Shown in pieces: positions 34,221 through 42,889 of a stretch of DNA of 64,000 bases. The first letter of the stretch is position 1. The number at the start of each line of letters is the position of its first letter. Source of the stretch: Actinomycetospora succinea (GTDB lineage Bacteria > Actinomycetota > Actinomycetes > Mycobacteriales > Pseudonocardiaceae); assembly GCF_004363095.1 (NCBI RefSeq), contig NZ_SNYO01000001.1, forward strand, positions 1 to 64,000. Direction: 5' to 3'. A model generated the notes under the pieces. The model made no database searches. It was given only the letters and a program-made list of their open reading frames with translations, and was not told where the DNA came from. Position numbers and translations under genes: made by a program.

Positions 34221-37200
34221 ATGTCCACGGACCAGGTGTTCTCGCGCGTCCTCATCGCGAACCGGGGCGAGATCGCCGTCCGCGTCGCCCGGGCGGCCGC
34301 CGACCTCGGGATCGCGTCGGTCGCGGTCCACGCGACCGACGAGCCCGACGCCCCGCACGTCGCCAAGGCCGACGCCGCGGTGGCGCTCGCGGGCTCGGGC
34401 GTCGCCGCGTACCTCGACGCCGAGGACGTGCTCCGCGCCGCGGCCGAGGTCGGCGCGGACGCGATCCACCCCGGCTACGGCTTCCTCAGCGAGAGCCCGG
34501 CGTTCGCGCGGGCGTGCGCCGGGCGCGGCATCGTGTTCGTCGGGCCGTCGCCGGAGGTGCTGGGCGACCTCGGCGACAAGACCCGCGCCCGCGCGCTCGC
34601 CGAGGCCGCCGGGCTGCCGGTGCTCGCCGCGGCCGACCGCGACGGGGCGGCGGGCCTGCTCGAGAAGACCGGCGCGGTGATGGTCAAGGCGGTCGCGGGC
34701 GGGGGCGGGCGCGGCATGCGCCGGGTCACCGACCCCGCGGCGCTCGACGACGCCCTGGCCCGCTGCGCCTCCGAGGCGGGCGCTGCGTTCGGCGACGACC
34801 GCGTCTACGCCGAGGAGCTGCTCGCTCCCGCCCGGCACGTCGAGGTCCAGATCGTCGGCGACGGCACCGGCGCGGTCGTCCAGCTCGGCGAGCGCGACTG
34901 CTCGGTGCAGCGCCGCCACCAGAAGGTCGTCGAGGTGGCACCCGCACCGGGGCTCGACGCGGACGTGCGCGCCGGGCTCCACGCGGCGGCGGTGCGGCTC
35001 GGCGCGTCGGTGCGCTACCGGGGCCTCGGCACCGTCGAGTTCCTCGTCAGCGGTGACCGCTTCGCGTTCATCGAGGTCAACCCGCGCCTCCAGGTCGAGC
35101 ACACGATCACCGAGGAGGTCACCGGCGTCGACCTCGTCCGCGCGCAGTTCCGCCTCGCGGCCGGCGCGACGCTCGCCGACCTCGGGCTCGACGACCCGCC
35201 GGCCCCGCGCGGCACCGCGATCCAGGCGCGCATCACCCTCGAGGACACCGGGCCCGACGGCACCACCACCCCGACCGCCGGCACCCTCACCGCCTACGAG
35301 CTGCCCTCCGGCCGCGGCATCCGCGTTGACGGCGCCGGCCACGTCGGCCTCCGGACGAGCCTGCGCTACGACCCGCTGCTCGCGAAGCTGATCGTCTCGG
35401 ACCCCGACGCCGACCTCGCTGTCGTCGCCGCACGGACCGCCCGCGCGCTCTCCGAGGTCAACATCGCGGGCGTCGGGACGAACGTCGACGTCCTCGCCGG
35501 CATCGTCTCCCATCCCGCCTTCGCCGCGGGCGCGCTGACCACCGACTTCCTCGACGACCACCGCGCCGCGATCCTCGCCGCCGTGCGCCCGCACCGGTTC
35601 GTCGCGGCCGAGGAGGCGCCCACGGAGCCGACCCGGCGACCCGACCCTGGCCAGGACGCCGTCCACGCCACCGCGCCGGGCACCGTCGTCGGCGTCGAGG
35701 TCGCCGAGGGCGACGTCGTGCGCGCCGGGCAGACCCTGCTCGTGCTGGAGGCGATGAAGATGGAGCACGTCGTCGCCGCGCCGGCCTCGGGCACCGTCGG
35801 GACGGTCGCGGTGGCGGCGGGCGACACCGTCGCGGCCGGCGACGCGCTGCTGGTCGTGGCGCCGGACGAGGGCGCGGACGACCACGCCGAGGACGCCGCG
35901 ACCGTCGACCCCGACCACATCCGCCCCGACCTCGCCGAGGTCATCGAGCGCCACGCGATCGGCACCGACGAGCGCCGTCCGGCCGCCGTGGAGAAGCGCC
36001 GCCGCACCGGCCTGCGCACCGCGCGGGAGAACGTCGCCCAGCTCTGCGACACCGACAGCTTCGTCGAGTACGGCCCGCTCGCGATCGCGGCGCAGCGGGC
36101 GCGGCGCTCGCTGGAGGACCTCGTCGAGCGCACGCCCGCCGACGGGATGCTCGCGGGCACGGCGACGATCAACGCGGACCTCGTCGGCGCCGAGCACGCG
36201 AACGCCGTCGTGCTCGTCTACGACTACACGGTCCTCGCGGGCACCCAGGGGTTCACCAACCACCGCAAGAAGGACCGCGCGGTCCAGATCGCCGCGGAGC
36301 GCCGCTGGCCGCTCGTCGTCTTCGCCGAGGGCGGGGGCGGGCGGCCCGGCGACACCGACGGCAGCTGGGCCTCGATGCTCGACGTCCCGACCTTCGAGAT
36401 CTTCTCGCGGCTCTCGGCGCGGGTGCCGCTGGTGTCGGTCGTGGCCGGGCGCTGCTTCGCGGGCAACGCCGCGCTCGCCGGGCTCTGCGACGTGATCATC
36501 GCCGTCGAGGGCGCCAGCCTCGGCATGGGCGGGCCGGCGATGATCGAGGGCGGCGGGCTCGGCGTCGTCGCGCCCGACGACGTCGGTCCGATGGACGTGC
36601 AGGTCGCCAACGGGGTGGTCGACATCCTGGTCGCCGACGAGGAGGAGGCCACGCGGGTCGCGCGGCAGTACCTGTCGTACTTCCAGGGCCCGGTGGCCGA
36701 CTGGGAGGCGCCCGACCAGCGCCTGCTGCGCCACGTCGTGCCCGAGAACCGGGTGCGCGTCTACGACGTCCGCGCGGTCGTCGAGGGCCTCGCGGACGTC
36801 GGGTCGGTGCTGGAGCTGCGCCGGGACTTCGCGCCGGGGATCGTCACCGCGCTCGTGCGCGTCGAGGGCCGGCCGATGGGGCTGATCGCCAACAACCCGG
36901 CCCACCTCGGCGGCGCCATCGACCACGACGCCGCCGACAAGGCGGCCCGGTTCCTCCAGCTCTGCGACGCCTTCGGCCTGCCGATCGTCTCGCTGTGCGA
37001 CACCCCGGGCTTCATGGTGGGCACCGAGTCCGAGACCCACGCGACCGTGCGCCACTTCAGCCGCATGTTCTCGGTCGGCGGCAACCTCTCGGTGCCGCTC
37101 GGGCTGATCGTGACACGCAAATGCTACGGCCTCGGCGCGCAGGCGATGATGGGCGGCAGCCTCAAGGCGCCGGCGTTCGCCGTCTCCTGGCCGACCGGGG

Positions 37201-37472
37201 AGTTCGGCGGCATGGGCCTCGAGGGCGCCGTGCGCCTCGGCTACCGCAAGGAGCTCGAGGCCGTGGAGGACCCGGACGAGCGCGAGGCACTCTTCGAGCG
37301 CTACGTCGCCGCCGAGTACGAGAAGGGCAAGGCGCTCGCCGTCGCCGGCGTGTACGAGATCGACGACGTCATCGACCCCGCCGACACCCGCCGCTGGATC
37401 ACCGCGTCGTTCGTGCCGCGCGCGGTCGGCGCGCAGCCGGAGCCGACCCGGCCGAACATCGACACCTGGTGA
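34221..37472 (+). CDS. Single-chain biotin-dependent acyl-CoA carboxylase (BC-BCCP-CT fusion)
   Basis: 1083 residues. Biotin carboxylase occupies about 8-450 (RVLIANRGEIAVRVARAA; the ATP loop KAVAGGGGRGMR; FIEVNPRLQVEHTITEE). The biotinyl domain EAMKMEHV has biotin-lysine Lys513. A full carboxyltransferase with both N and C crotonase-like halves covers about 565-1083 (GSWASMLDVPTFEIFSRLSA; SVGGNLSVPLGLIVTRKCYG). Usually these activities are on two or three proteins. Single-chain forms such as the mycobacterial long-chain acyl-CoA carboxylase exist, and this fits that layout. Substrate chain length is not predictable by eye. It diverges from the thiolase-like/DUF35 pair across 29 bp. Confidence 0.92.
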   Translation: MSTDQVFSRVLIANRGEIAVRVARAAADLGIASVAVHATDEPDAPHVAKADAAVALAGSGVAAYLDAEDVLRAAAEVGADAIHPGYGFLSESPAFARACAGRGIVFVGPSPEVLGDLGDKTRARALAEAAGLPVLAAADRDGAAGLLEKTGAVMVKAVAGGGGRGMRRVTDPAALDDALARCASEAGAAFGDDRVYAEELLAPARHVEVQIVGDGTGAVVQLGERDCSVQRRHQKVVEVAPAPGLDADVRAGLHAAAVRLGASVRYRGLGTVEFLVSGDRFAFIEVNPRLQVEHTITEEVTGVDLVRAQFRLAAGATLADLGLDDPPAPRGTAIQARITLEDTGPDGTTTPTAGTLTAYELPSGRGIRVDGAGHVGLRTSLRYDPLLAKLIVSDPDADLAVVAARTARALSEVNIAGVGTNVDVLAGIVSHPAFAAGALTTDFLDDHRAAILAAVRPHRFVAAEEAPTEPTRRPDPGQDAVHATAPGTVVGVEVAEGDVVRAGQTLLVLEAMKMEHVVAAPASGTVGTVAVAAGDTVAAGDALLVVAPDEGADDHAEDAATVDPDHIRPDLAEVIERHAIGTDERRPAAVEKRRRTGLRTARENVAQLCDTDSFVEYGPLAIAAQRARRSLEDLVERTPADGMLAGTATINADLVGAEHANAVVLVYDYTVLAGTQGFTNHRKKDRAVQIAAERRWPLVVFAEGGGGRPGDTDGSWASMLDVPTFEIFSRLSARVPLVSVVAGRCFAGNAALAGLCDVIIAVEGASLGMGGPAMIEGGGLGVVAPDDVGPMDVQVANGVVDILVADEEEATRVARQYLSYFQGPVADWEAPDQRLLRHVVPENRVRVYDVRAVVEGLADVGSVLELRRDFAPGIVTALVRVEGRPMGLIANNPAHLGGAIDHDAADKAARFLQLCDAFGLPIVSLCDTPGFMVGTESETHATVRHFSRMFSVGGNLSVPLGLIVTRKCYGLGAQAMMGGSLKAPAFAVSWPTGEFGGMGLEGAVRLGYRKELEAVEDPDEREALFERYVAAEYEKGKALAVAGVYEIDDVIDPADTRRWITASFVPRAVGAQPEPTRPNIDTW

Positions 37473-37483
37473 GGGGCTGCCGC

Positions 37484-37531
37484 CCACGTGAGTGATCTGG
37501 GTCGCCAGGGCGACCCAGATCACTCACGTGG
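37484..37531. terminator. Bidirectional terminator-like hairpin, 22-bp perfect stem
   Basis: The left arm 37484-37505 starts CCACGTGAGTGATCTGGG; the loop is CAGG (37506-37509); the right arm 37510-37531 is its exact complement. It sits between convergent genes 12 bp after the carboxylase stop, and its right arm contains the stop codon of the NADPH-dependent reductase gene. No T-run is present, as is common in GC-rich actinobacteria. Confidence 0.7.
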
Positions 37532-38123
37532 CGCGCGCGCCATTCAGCCCCAGCACGTCGAGCCACGCGCCGATGCCGTCGAGGGCCGCCTTGCCGCCCG
37601 CCTCGGTCTCGGCGGCCGGGCTGAACGTGCGGTCCTCACCCTCGCCGGAGATGTTCTTCATCGCGAACGGGATCGGCACGGTGGCCCGCACCGGCGACAT
37701 GCCCAGGGCGACCAGCACCGGCAGGAGCGCCTCGGCGGCCCGGGCCCCCGCGGCGACGCCGCCGTACCCGATCAGTGCGACGGGCTTGTCCGCCCACTCC
37801 TGATTGAGGTGGTCGAGGGCGTTCTTCAGTGCGGCGTTGTAGCTGTGGTTGTACTCGGGGTGGACGATCGCGAACGCGTCGGCGCGGGCGATCGTCGCGC
37901 TGAACGCCTTCGTCGAGTCGAGCGTGTACGTGGCGAGGCGCGGGTGGTGGGGCTCGGCGAACATCGGCAGGTCGACCTCGGCGAGGTCGACGATCTCGAC
38001 GTCGAACGCGCCGTGCTCCCGGGCGTACTCGGCGAACCAGCGCGCGATCGGCTCGCCGACGCGCCCGGGGCGGGTGCTCGCGACGATGATCTGCAGCAGG
38101 GGGCGACGGTCGGCCTGCGTCAT
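37524..38123 (-). CDS. NADPH-dependent FMN reductase-family flavodoxin-fold protein
   Basis: 199 residues. The phosphate-binding loop VASTRPGRVGEPIARWF (14-30) and VHPEYNHSYNAALKNALDHL identify the NADPH-dependent FMN/azo-reductase family, which reduces flavins, quinones or chromate as a dimer or tetramer. The ATG follows GGAAGGACG at slightly long spacing. Single gene with an upstream gap of 72 bp to the UDG-like gene on the same strand; the end lies in the strong hairpin. Confidence 0.88.
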   Translation of the reverse strand: MTQADRRPLLQIIVASTRPGRVGEPIARWFAEYAREHGAFDVEIVDLAEVDLPMFAEPHHPRLATYTLDSTKAFSATIARADAFAIVHPEYNHSYNAALKNALDHLNQEWADKPVALIGYGGVAAGARAAEALLPVLVALGMSPVRATVPIPFAMKNISGEGEDRTFSPAAETEAGGKAALDGIGAWLDVLGLNGARAT

Positions 38124-38195
38124 GGGTGCGACGTCCTTCCGAATGGTTGTCGGTACAACCATCATCCTCCTCGCCGCCCCGCGGCGCCCGGTGAC

Positions 38196-38825
38196 CTACG
38201 TCGGCGGGGTGGTGTCCAGGCGCTTGGCGATCTCGTCGAAGACGTCGGTGAGCCGCTGGCGCGCGCCGCGGGTGGCCGTGCCCTGCTGACCGGGTCCCGG
38301 GCCGCGCACCGGGTCGAAGTGGTCGAGCGAGGGGTTCGGGAGCGCCGCGTCCCACGTCGTCTCGGCGTTGCGGCTGAGCAGGGCGACCACCTGCACCTTC
38401 GGGAGCAGGTCGAGGAGGCCGGGCAGCCAGCGGGCACCGCCGCGGAGGTCCTCGACGCCCGGGTTCTTCCCCTTCGGGAGCGGCTGGGGGACCGCGTTCC
38501 ATAGGGTGACCCGGTCGACGTCGAGCCCGATGCGCACGCACTCGTCGAGGCAGTTGCGCGAGGCGACGTCCTTGTTCTCGAGCGAGAGCAGCCCGGAGCC
38601 GCCGCGGTCGCGGATCGCCTGGTCGCCGGGGTGCGAGAACAGGAACAGCACCTCGGCCCCCGTGCCGCCGTGGACCGGGTCGGGGTACGGGATGCCGCCG
38701 GGTCCGAGCTCCAGGGCCTCGGCGACCTCGTCGGCGTAGGCGATCAGGGGTGCGGCGTGCGGCGCCTTGAAGTCCATCATCTTCATCCGCACGTGCACCC
38801 AGTCGGCGTTGGCGTCTTTCTGCAC
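38196..38825 (-). CDS. Uracil-DNA-glycosylase-like fold protein, function uncertain
   Basis: 209 residues from a GTG that follows CAGGAGACCGC. The order VLFLFSHPGDQA, SLENKDVASRN, VTLWNAVPQPLP, VVALLSRNAETTW and LPNPSLDHFDP matches the layout of the UDG-like superfamily (strand with Gly-Asn-Pro-Gly loop, Asn in WNA, and a C-terminal HPSP-type loop). Each motif is diverged: the HPSP is replaced by NPSLDH. It may be a glycosylase relative with altered or no activity. Divergent from the DUF4396 gene. Confidence 0.5.
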   Translation of the reverse strand: MQKDANADWVHVRMKMMDFKAPHAAPLIAYADEVAEALELGPGGIPYPDPVHGGTGAEVLFLFSHPGDQAIRDRGGSGLLSLENKDVASRNCLDECVRIGLDVDRVTLWNAVPQPLPKGKNPGVEDLRGGARWLPGLLDLLPKVQVVALLSRNAETTWDAALPNPSLDHFDPVRGPGPGQQGTATRGARQRLTDVFDEIAKRLDTTPPT

Positions 38826-38896
38826 GCGGTCTCCTGACCGTCGACGACGGGATCCGTCAAGCCTCCCAGCCCGGGGATCGGGGCGCCCATCCGCCC

Positions 38897-38924
38897 TTGA
38901 CCTCATACCCCCTGGGGGTATCTT
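38897..38924 (+). promoter_or_regulatory. Promoter with CsoR-type copper operator ATACCCCCTGGGGGTAT
   Basis: TTGACC (38897-38902) and TATCTT (38919-38924), spacer 16, make a plausible promoter. A perfect 17-bp palindrome at 38905-38921, overlapping the spacer and -10, matches the CsoR box type (ATACCCC...GGGGTAT). The predicted start of transcription, about 7 bp after the -10, falls on or next to the ATG at 38932, with no ribosome site in between, so the mRNA is probably leaderless. Confidence 0.65.
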
Positions 38925-38931
38925 GCGAGCC

Positions 38932-39411
38932 ATGGACCACTCGACGAGCGGGACCCGCGGCTGGGCGTCCGTGCCCTGGCCGGTCGCCGCGCAGGCCACG
39001 CTGCACTGCCTCACCGGGTGTGCGATCGGCGAGGTGCTCGGCATGGTCGTCGGCACGGCGCTCGGGTTGCACGGGGCGGCCACCGTCGCGCTGTCCGTGG
39101 CGCTGGCCTTCGTGTTCGGCTACGCCCTGACCATGCGCGGCGTGCTGCGCGCCGGGGTCGGGTTCCGGCAGGCCCTGCGCGTGGCGCTCGCCGCGGACAC
39201 CGTGTCGATCGCCGTCATGGAGATCGTCGACAACGGGCTGATGGTCGGCATCCCCGGTGCCATGGACGCGGGCCTGTCCAGCGTCCTGTTCTGGGGCTCG
39301 CTCGCGGTCTCGCTGGCGATCGCGTTCGTCGTCACCGTGCCGGTCAACCGCTGGATGATCGGGCGCGGGCGGGGCCACGCGGTGGTGCACGCCTACCACC
39401 ACGCGGGCTGA
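38932..39411 (+). CDS. DUF4396 membrane protein under a copper-type operator
   Basis: 159 residues with four membrane helices. ATLHCLTGCAIGEVLGMVVG places His and two Cys residues at the start of the first helix, and the C-terminus HAVVHAYHHAG is His-rich, both suggestive of soft-metal contact. DUF4396 has no established function. The CsoR-type palindrome in its promoter suggests induction by copper(I). No CsoR, CopZ or copper ATPase gene lies in the window, so the regulator is elsewhere. Probably translated from a leaderless message. Confidence 0.75.
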   Translation: MDHSTSGTRGWASVPWPVAAQATLHCLTGCAIGEVLGMVVGTALGLHGAATVALSVALAFVFGYALTMRGVLRAGVGFRQALRVALAADTVSIAVMEIVDNGLMVGIPGAMDAGLSSVLFWGSLAVSLAIAFVVTVPVNRWMIGRGRGHAVVHAYHHAG

Positions 39412-39422
39412 CGCGGGCTGAC

Positions 39423-40187
39423 TCAGCCCCGCAGCACTGCCTGGAGCTCCGGGTAGGGGATGCCGGCGGGCAGGGGTGCGCCGTCGCGCACGGCCGCGGC
39501 GACGTCGAGGGCCGCGTGGAGCGCGGCGCGGTAGGGCAGCGAGCCGGTGCTGACGCGCCGGACGCCGAGCCCGGCGAGGTCCGCGAGGCCGAGGTCGGGG
39601 GAGATCAGCGCGTTGACCGGCACCGGGAGCGCGTCGGTCGCCGCGCGCAGGACGTCGCGGTCGCGCAGACCGGGCAGGAAGATGCCGTCGGCGCCGGCGC
39701 GGACGTAGCGCTCGGCGCGGGCGAGGGTGGCGTCGGCGGTCGCCTCCTGGCCGAGCCAGTAGGTGTCGACCCGCGCGTTGACGAACACCGCGGGGCTGCG
39801 CTGCTTGATCGCCGCGACCTTGGCCGCGTGGGCCTCGGGGTCGATCAGGGCCTCGGCCGTGCTGTCCTCGATGTTGATCCCGGCGGCGCCGGCGTCCGCG
39901 AGCCGGGCGACGTAGTCGGCGACCGCGCCCGGGTCGTCGGCGTACCCGTCCTCGACGTCGACGCTCAGCGGGACCGGCAGGGCGTGCAGCGCCCGGGCGA
40001 GCGCGACGTTGGCCTCGGCGCTCGCGCGGTCGCCGTCGGGCCGGGCCAGCGACGCGGCGACCCCGAAGCTCGTCGTCCCCACCGCCGGGTGCCCGGCCCG
40101 GGCGAACGCCAGCGCGGACGTGACGTCCCAGGCGTTGGGCAGCAGCAGCGGGGAAGGGCCGTGGTGGAGATCGGCGAAGGAGCTCAC
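39423..40187 (-). CDS. Isocitrate lyase / PEP mutase family protein
   Basis: 254 residues. LLLPNAWDVTSALAFARAGH, VPLSVDVEDGYADDP and GINIEDST are the usual markers of the PEP mutase/ICL branch, with Mg-binding Asp-Glu pairs in DVEDGY. The strict isocitrate lyase KKCGH motif is absent, so it resembles oxaloacetate decarboxylase, 2-methylisocitrate lyase-like or carboxyvinyl-phosphonate enzymes. GTG start. Divergent from the MaoC pair across 80 bp; convergent with DUF4396. Physiological substrate unknown. Confidence 0.82.
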   Translation of the reverse strand: MSSFADLHHGPSPLLLPNAWDVTSALAFARAGHPAVGTTSFGVAASLARPDGDRASAEANVALARALHALPVPLSVDVEDGYADDPGAVADYVARLADAGAAGINIEDSTAEALIDPEAHAAKVAAIKQRSPAVFVNARVDTYWLGQEATADATLARAERYVRAGADGIFLPGLRDRDVLRAATDALPVPVNALISPDLGLADLAGLGVRRVSTGSLPYRAALHAALDVAAAVRDGAPLPAGIPYPELQAVLRG

Positions 40188-40267
40188 GGCACGAGTCTGG
40201 CGCACGAGCGCGCCGGACCCTTGATGTCGGCCGTCGCCGCCCGCACGCTGCTGGGTGTGGAGGTCAC

Positions 40268-40723
40268 ATGATCGACAGATCGGTCGTCGGGCGCGAGACA
40301 GCAAGCGAGGTGGTCACGGTCGAGCGGAGCCGGGTGCGCCTGTTCGCCCAGCTCCTGGGCTACCCGCGCGACGGCGTGCACCGCGACCTCGCGGCGGCGC
40401 GCGCGGCGGGCCACCCGGACCTCGTCGTCCCGCCGACCTACCTCGCGGGCCTCGAGACCGAGACCGGGGCGATCTACCGGACCCTCGACGACGTCGGCGT
40501 CGACCTCGCCACCGTCCTCAACGGCGAGCAGCACTTCACGTACCACTGCACGCTGCACGCGGGCGACGAGATCGTCTTCACCACCCGGGTCGCCGACGTC
40601 TACGCCCGCGGCGAGGGGCGTCTCGAGTTCCTCGTGCGCGAGACGGCGGTGACGCGCTCCGGCGAGCCGGTGGCGGAGCTGCGGAACACCGTCGTCGTGG
40701 TCAACGCCGAGGTGTCGGCGTGA
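40268..40723 (+). CDS. MaoC-like N-terminal hydratase component (FAS1_DH/HadA type)
   Basis: 151 residues. Hot-dog fold with VPPTYLAGLETETG and GEQHFTYHCTLHAGDEI, the pattern of the non-catalytic HadA/HadC-like or FAS1_DH-type partner; the catalytic DxNPxH motif is missing here and present in the next gene. ATG follows GGAGG. Its stop overlaps the start of the catalytic MaoC gene (GTGA), indicating a heterodimeric (R)-enoyl-thioester hydratase like HadAB or ChsH1-ChsH2. Confidence 0.85.
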   Translation: MIDRSVVGRETASEVVTVERSRVRLFAQLLGYPRDGVHRDLAAARAAGHPDLVVPPTYLAGLETETGAIYRTLDDVGVDLATVLNGEQHFTYHCTLHAGDEIVFTTRVADVYARGEGRLEFLVRETAVTRSGEPVAELRNTVVVVNAEVSA

Positions 40724-41118
40724 CCGCGGTGGGCACCGAGCTCCCGCCGGTCGAGGCGGGTCCGATCACCCGGGCGATGCTGTCGCTGTTCGCCGGCGCG
40801 TCCGGCGACCACAACCCGATCCACATCGACACCGACGTCGCGCGCGCCGCGGGGTTCGACGACGTCTTCGCGCACGGCATGGTCGCGATGGGCTACCTGG
40901 GGCGCGCGCTCGTCGCGTGGTTCCCGCAGGAGCAGGTCCGCTCGCTGGGCGGACGGTTCCGGCGGATCACCCCGGTGCACGCACGACCGCGCTGCCACGG
41001 TCGCGTCGAGGAGATCGTCGAGGTCGACGGCGAACGGAGGGCACGCCTCGCGCTGTGGGTCGAGATCGACGACGACGGTCCGGTCATCACCGGCTCGGCC
41101 GAGGTGGCGCTCGGCTGA
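40720..41118 (+). CDS. MaoC-like dehydratase, catalytic component
   Basis: 132 residues from a GTG overlapping the preceding stop. The hydratase-2 motif is intact: FAGASGDHNPIHIDTDVA followed by AGFDDVFAHGMV, supplying the catalytic Asp and His. Together with the first subunit it should hydrate a trans-2-enoyl thioester. Substrate may be a CoA ester in the same acyl-CoA metabolism as the nearby carboxylase and thiolase-fold genes. A gap of 125 bp separates it from the dihydroxyacetone kinase operon. Confidence 0.88.
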   Translation: MTAVGTELPPVEAGPITRAMLSLFAGASGDHNPIHIDTDVARAAGFDDVFAHGMVAMGYLGRALVAWFPQEQVRSLGGRFRRITPVHARPRCHGRVEEIVEVDGERRARLALWVEIDDDGPVITGSAEVALG

Positions 41119-41169
41119 CCCGTTCGGTCCAATGATGCGCAGCACGGGTGACACCCGGTGAGCATTCCC

Positions 41170-41200
41170 TTGACCGACTTCGGTCCGGCGGGGCGAGAAT
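41170..41200 (+). promoter_or_regulatory. Weak candidate promoter of the dha operon
   Basis: TTGACC at 41170-41175 and GAGAAT at 41195-41200 with a 19-bp spacer. It is the only sigma-70-like pair I see in the 125-bp gap before dhaK; the long spacer keeps confidence low. Confidence 0.25.
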
Positions 41201-41243
41201 CGGGATCCGCCATCGCCCTGTCCGAGAGTCCTGGAGCGGATCC

Positions 41244-42244
<1,001 letters not shown>

Positions 42245-42245
<1 letters not shown>

Positions 42246-42889
42246 TGGCAGATGTCGACACCGACACCCTCCAGCGCTGGCTGCGGGTCTTCGCCGCGTC
42301 CGTGGCCGAGCACAAGGACGAGCTGACCGCCCTCGACGCCGCGATCGGCGACGCCGACCACGGCGCGAACATGGACCGCGGGATGCAGGCCGTCGTCGAC
42401 GGTCTGGCCGCGACGCCCGCGGACCCGGCCGCGCTGTTCAAGCAGACCGGGATGACGCTGGTCAAGTCGGTCGGGGGCGCGAGCGGGCCGCTGTACGGCA
42501 CGTTGTTCCTGCGCATGGCCCCGGCGACCGGCGGGGCGGCGAGCCTCGACCCCGAGACGTTCGCGAAGGCGCTGCGGGCGGGGCTCGAGGGTGTGGTCGC
42601 GCGCGGCAAGGCCGAGGTCGGTGAGAAGACCATGGTCGACGCCCTCACCCCGGCGCTCGACGCGCTCGACGCCGCCCTGGGTTCCGGGCAGTCGCTGGCG
42701 GACGCGCTGCGCGCGGCGTCGGCGGCCGCCGACGAGGGCCGCGACGGCACGACGCCGATCGTCGCCCGCAAGGGCCGTGCGAGCTACCTCGGCGAGCGCA
42801 GCGCCGGGCACCAGGACCCGGGCGCCACGTCGGCCGCCCTCCTCGTCGCCGCGGCGGCCACGGCCGTCGCGGAGCAGGGGGCCGCGTGA
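42245..42889 (+). CDS. dhaL: Dihydroxyacetone kinase ADP-binding subunit DhaL
   Basis: 214 residues. The metal and ADP site DAAIGDADHGANMDRGM (31-47) has the conserved aspartates, followed by KSVGGASGPLYGTLF and the C-terminal ARKGRASYLGERSAGHQDPG loop. DhaL carries a permanently bound ADP that is rephosphorylated by DhaM and passes the phosphate to substrate on DhaK. Overlaps dhaK by one base and dhaM by four, so expression is coupled. Confidence 0.96.

Noticed and set aside
34203-37523. 1100-codon antisense frame opposite the acyl-CoA carboxylase
   Set aside because: Low-complexity Arg/Gly/Asp/Glu composition with no domain, exactly mirroring a confidently identified gene; an artefact of codon-position GC bias.
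40188-40267. Structured RNA between the PEP mutase-like and MaoC genes
   Set aside because: 80 bp of ordinary divergent promoter DNA; I see no conserved RNA motif.
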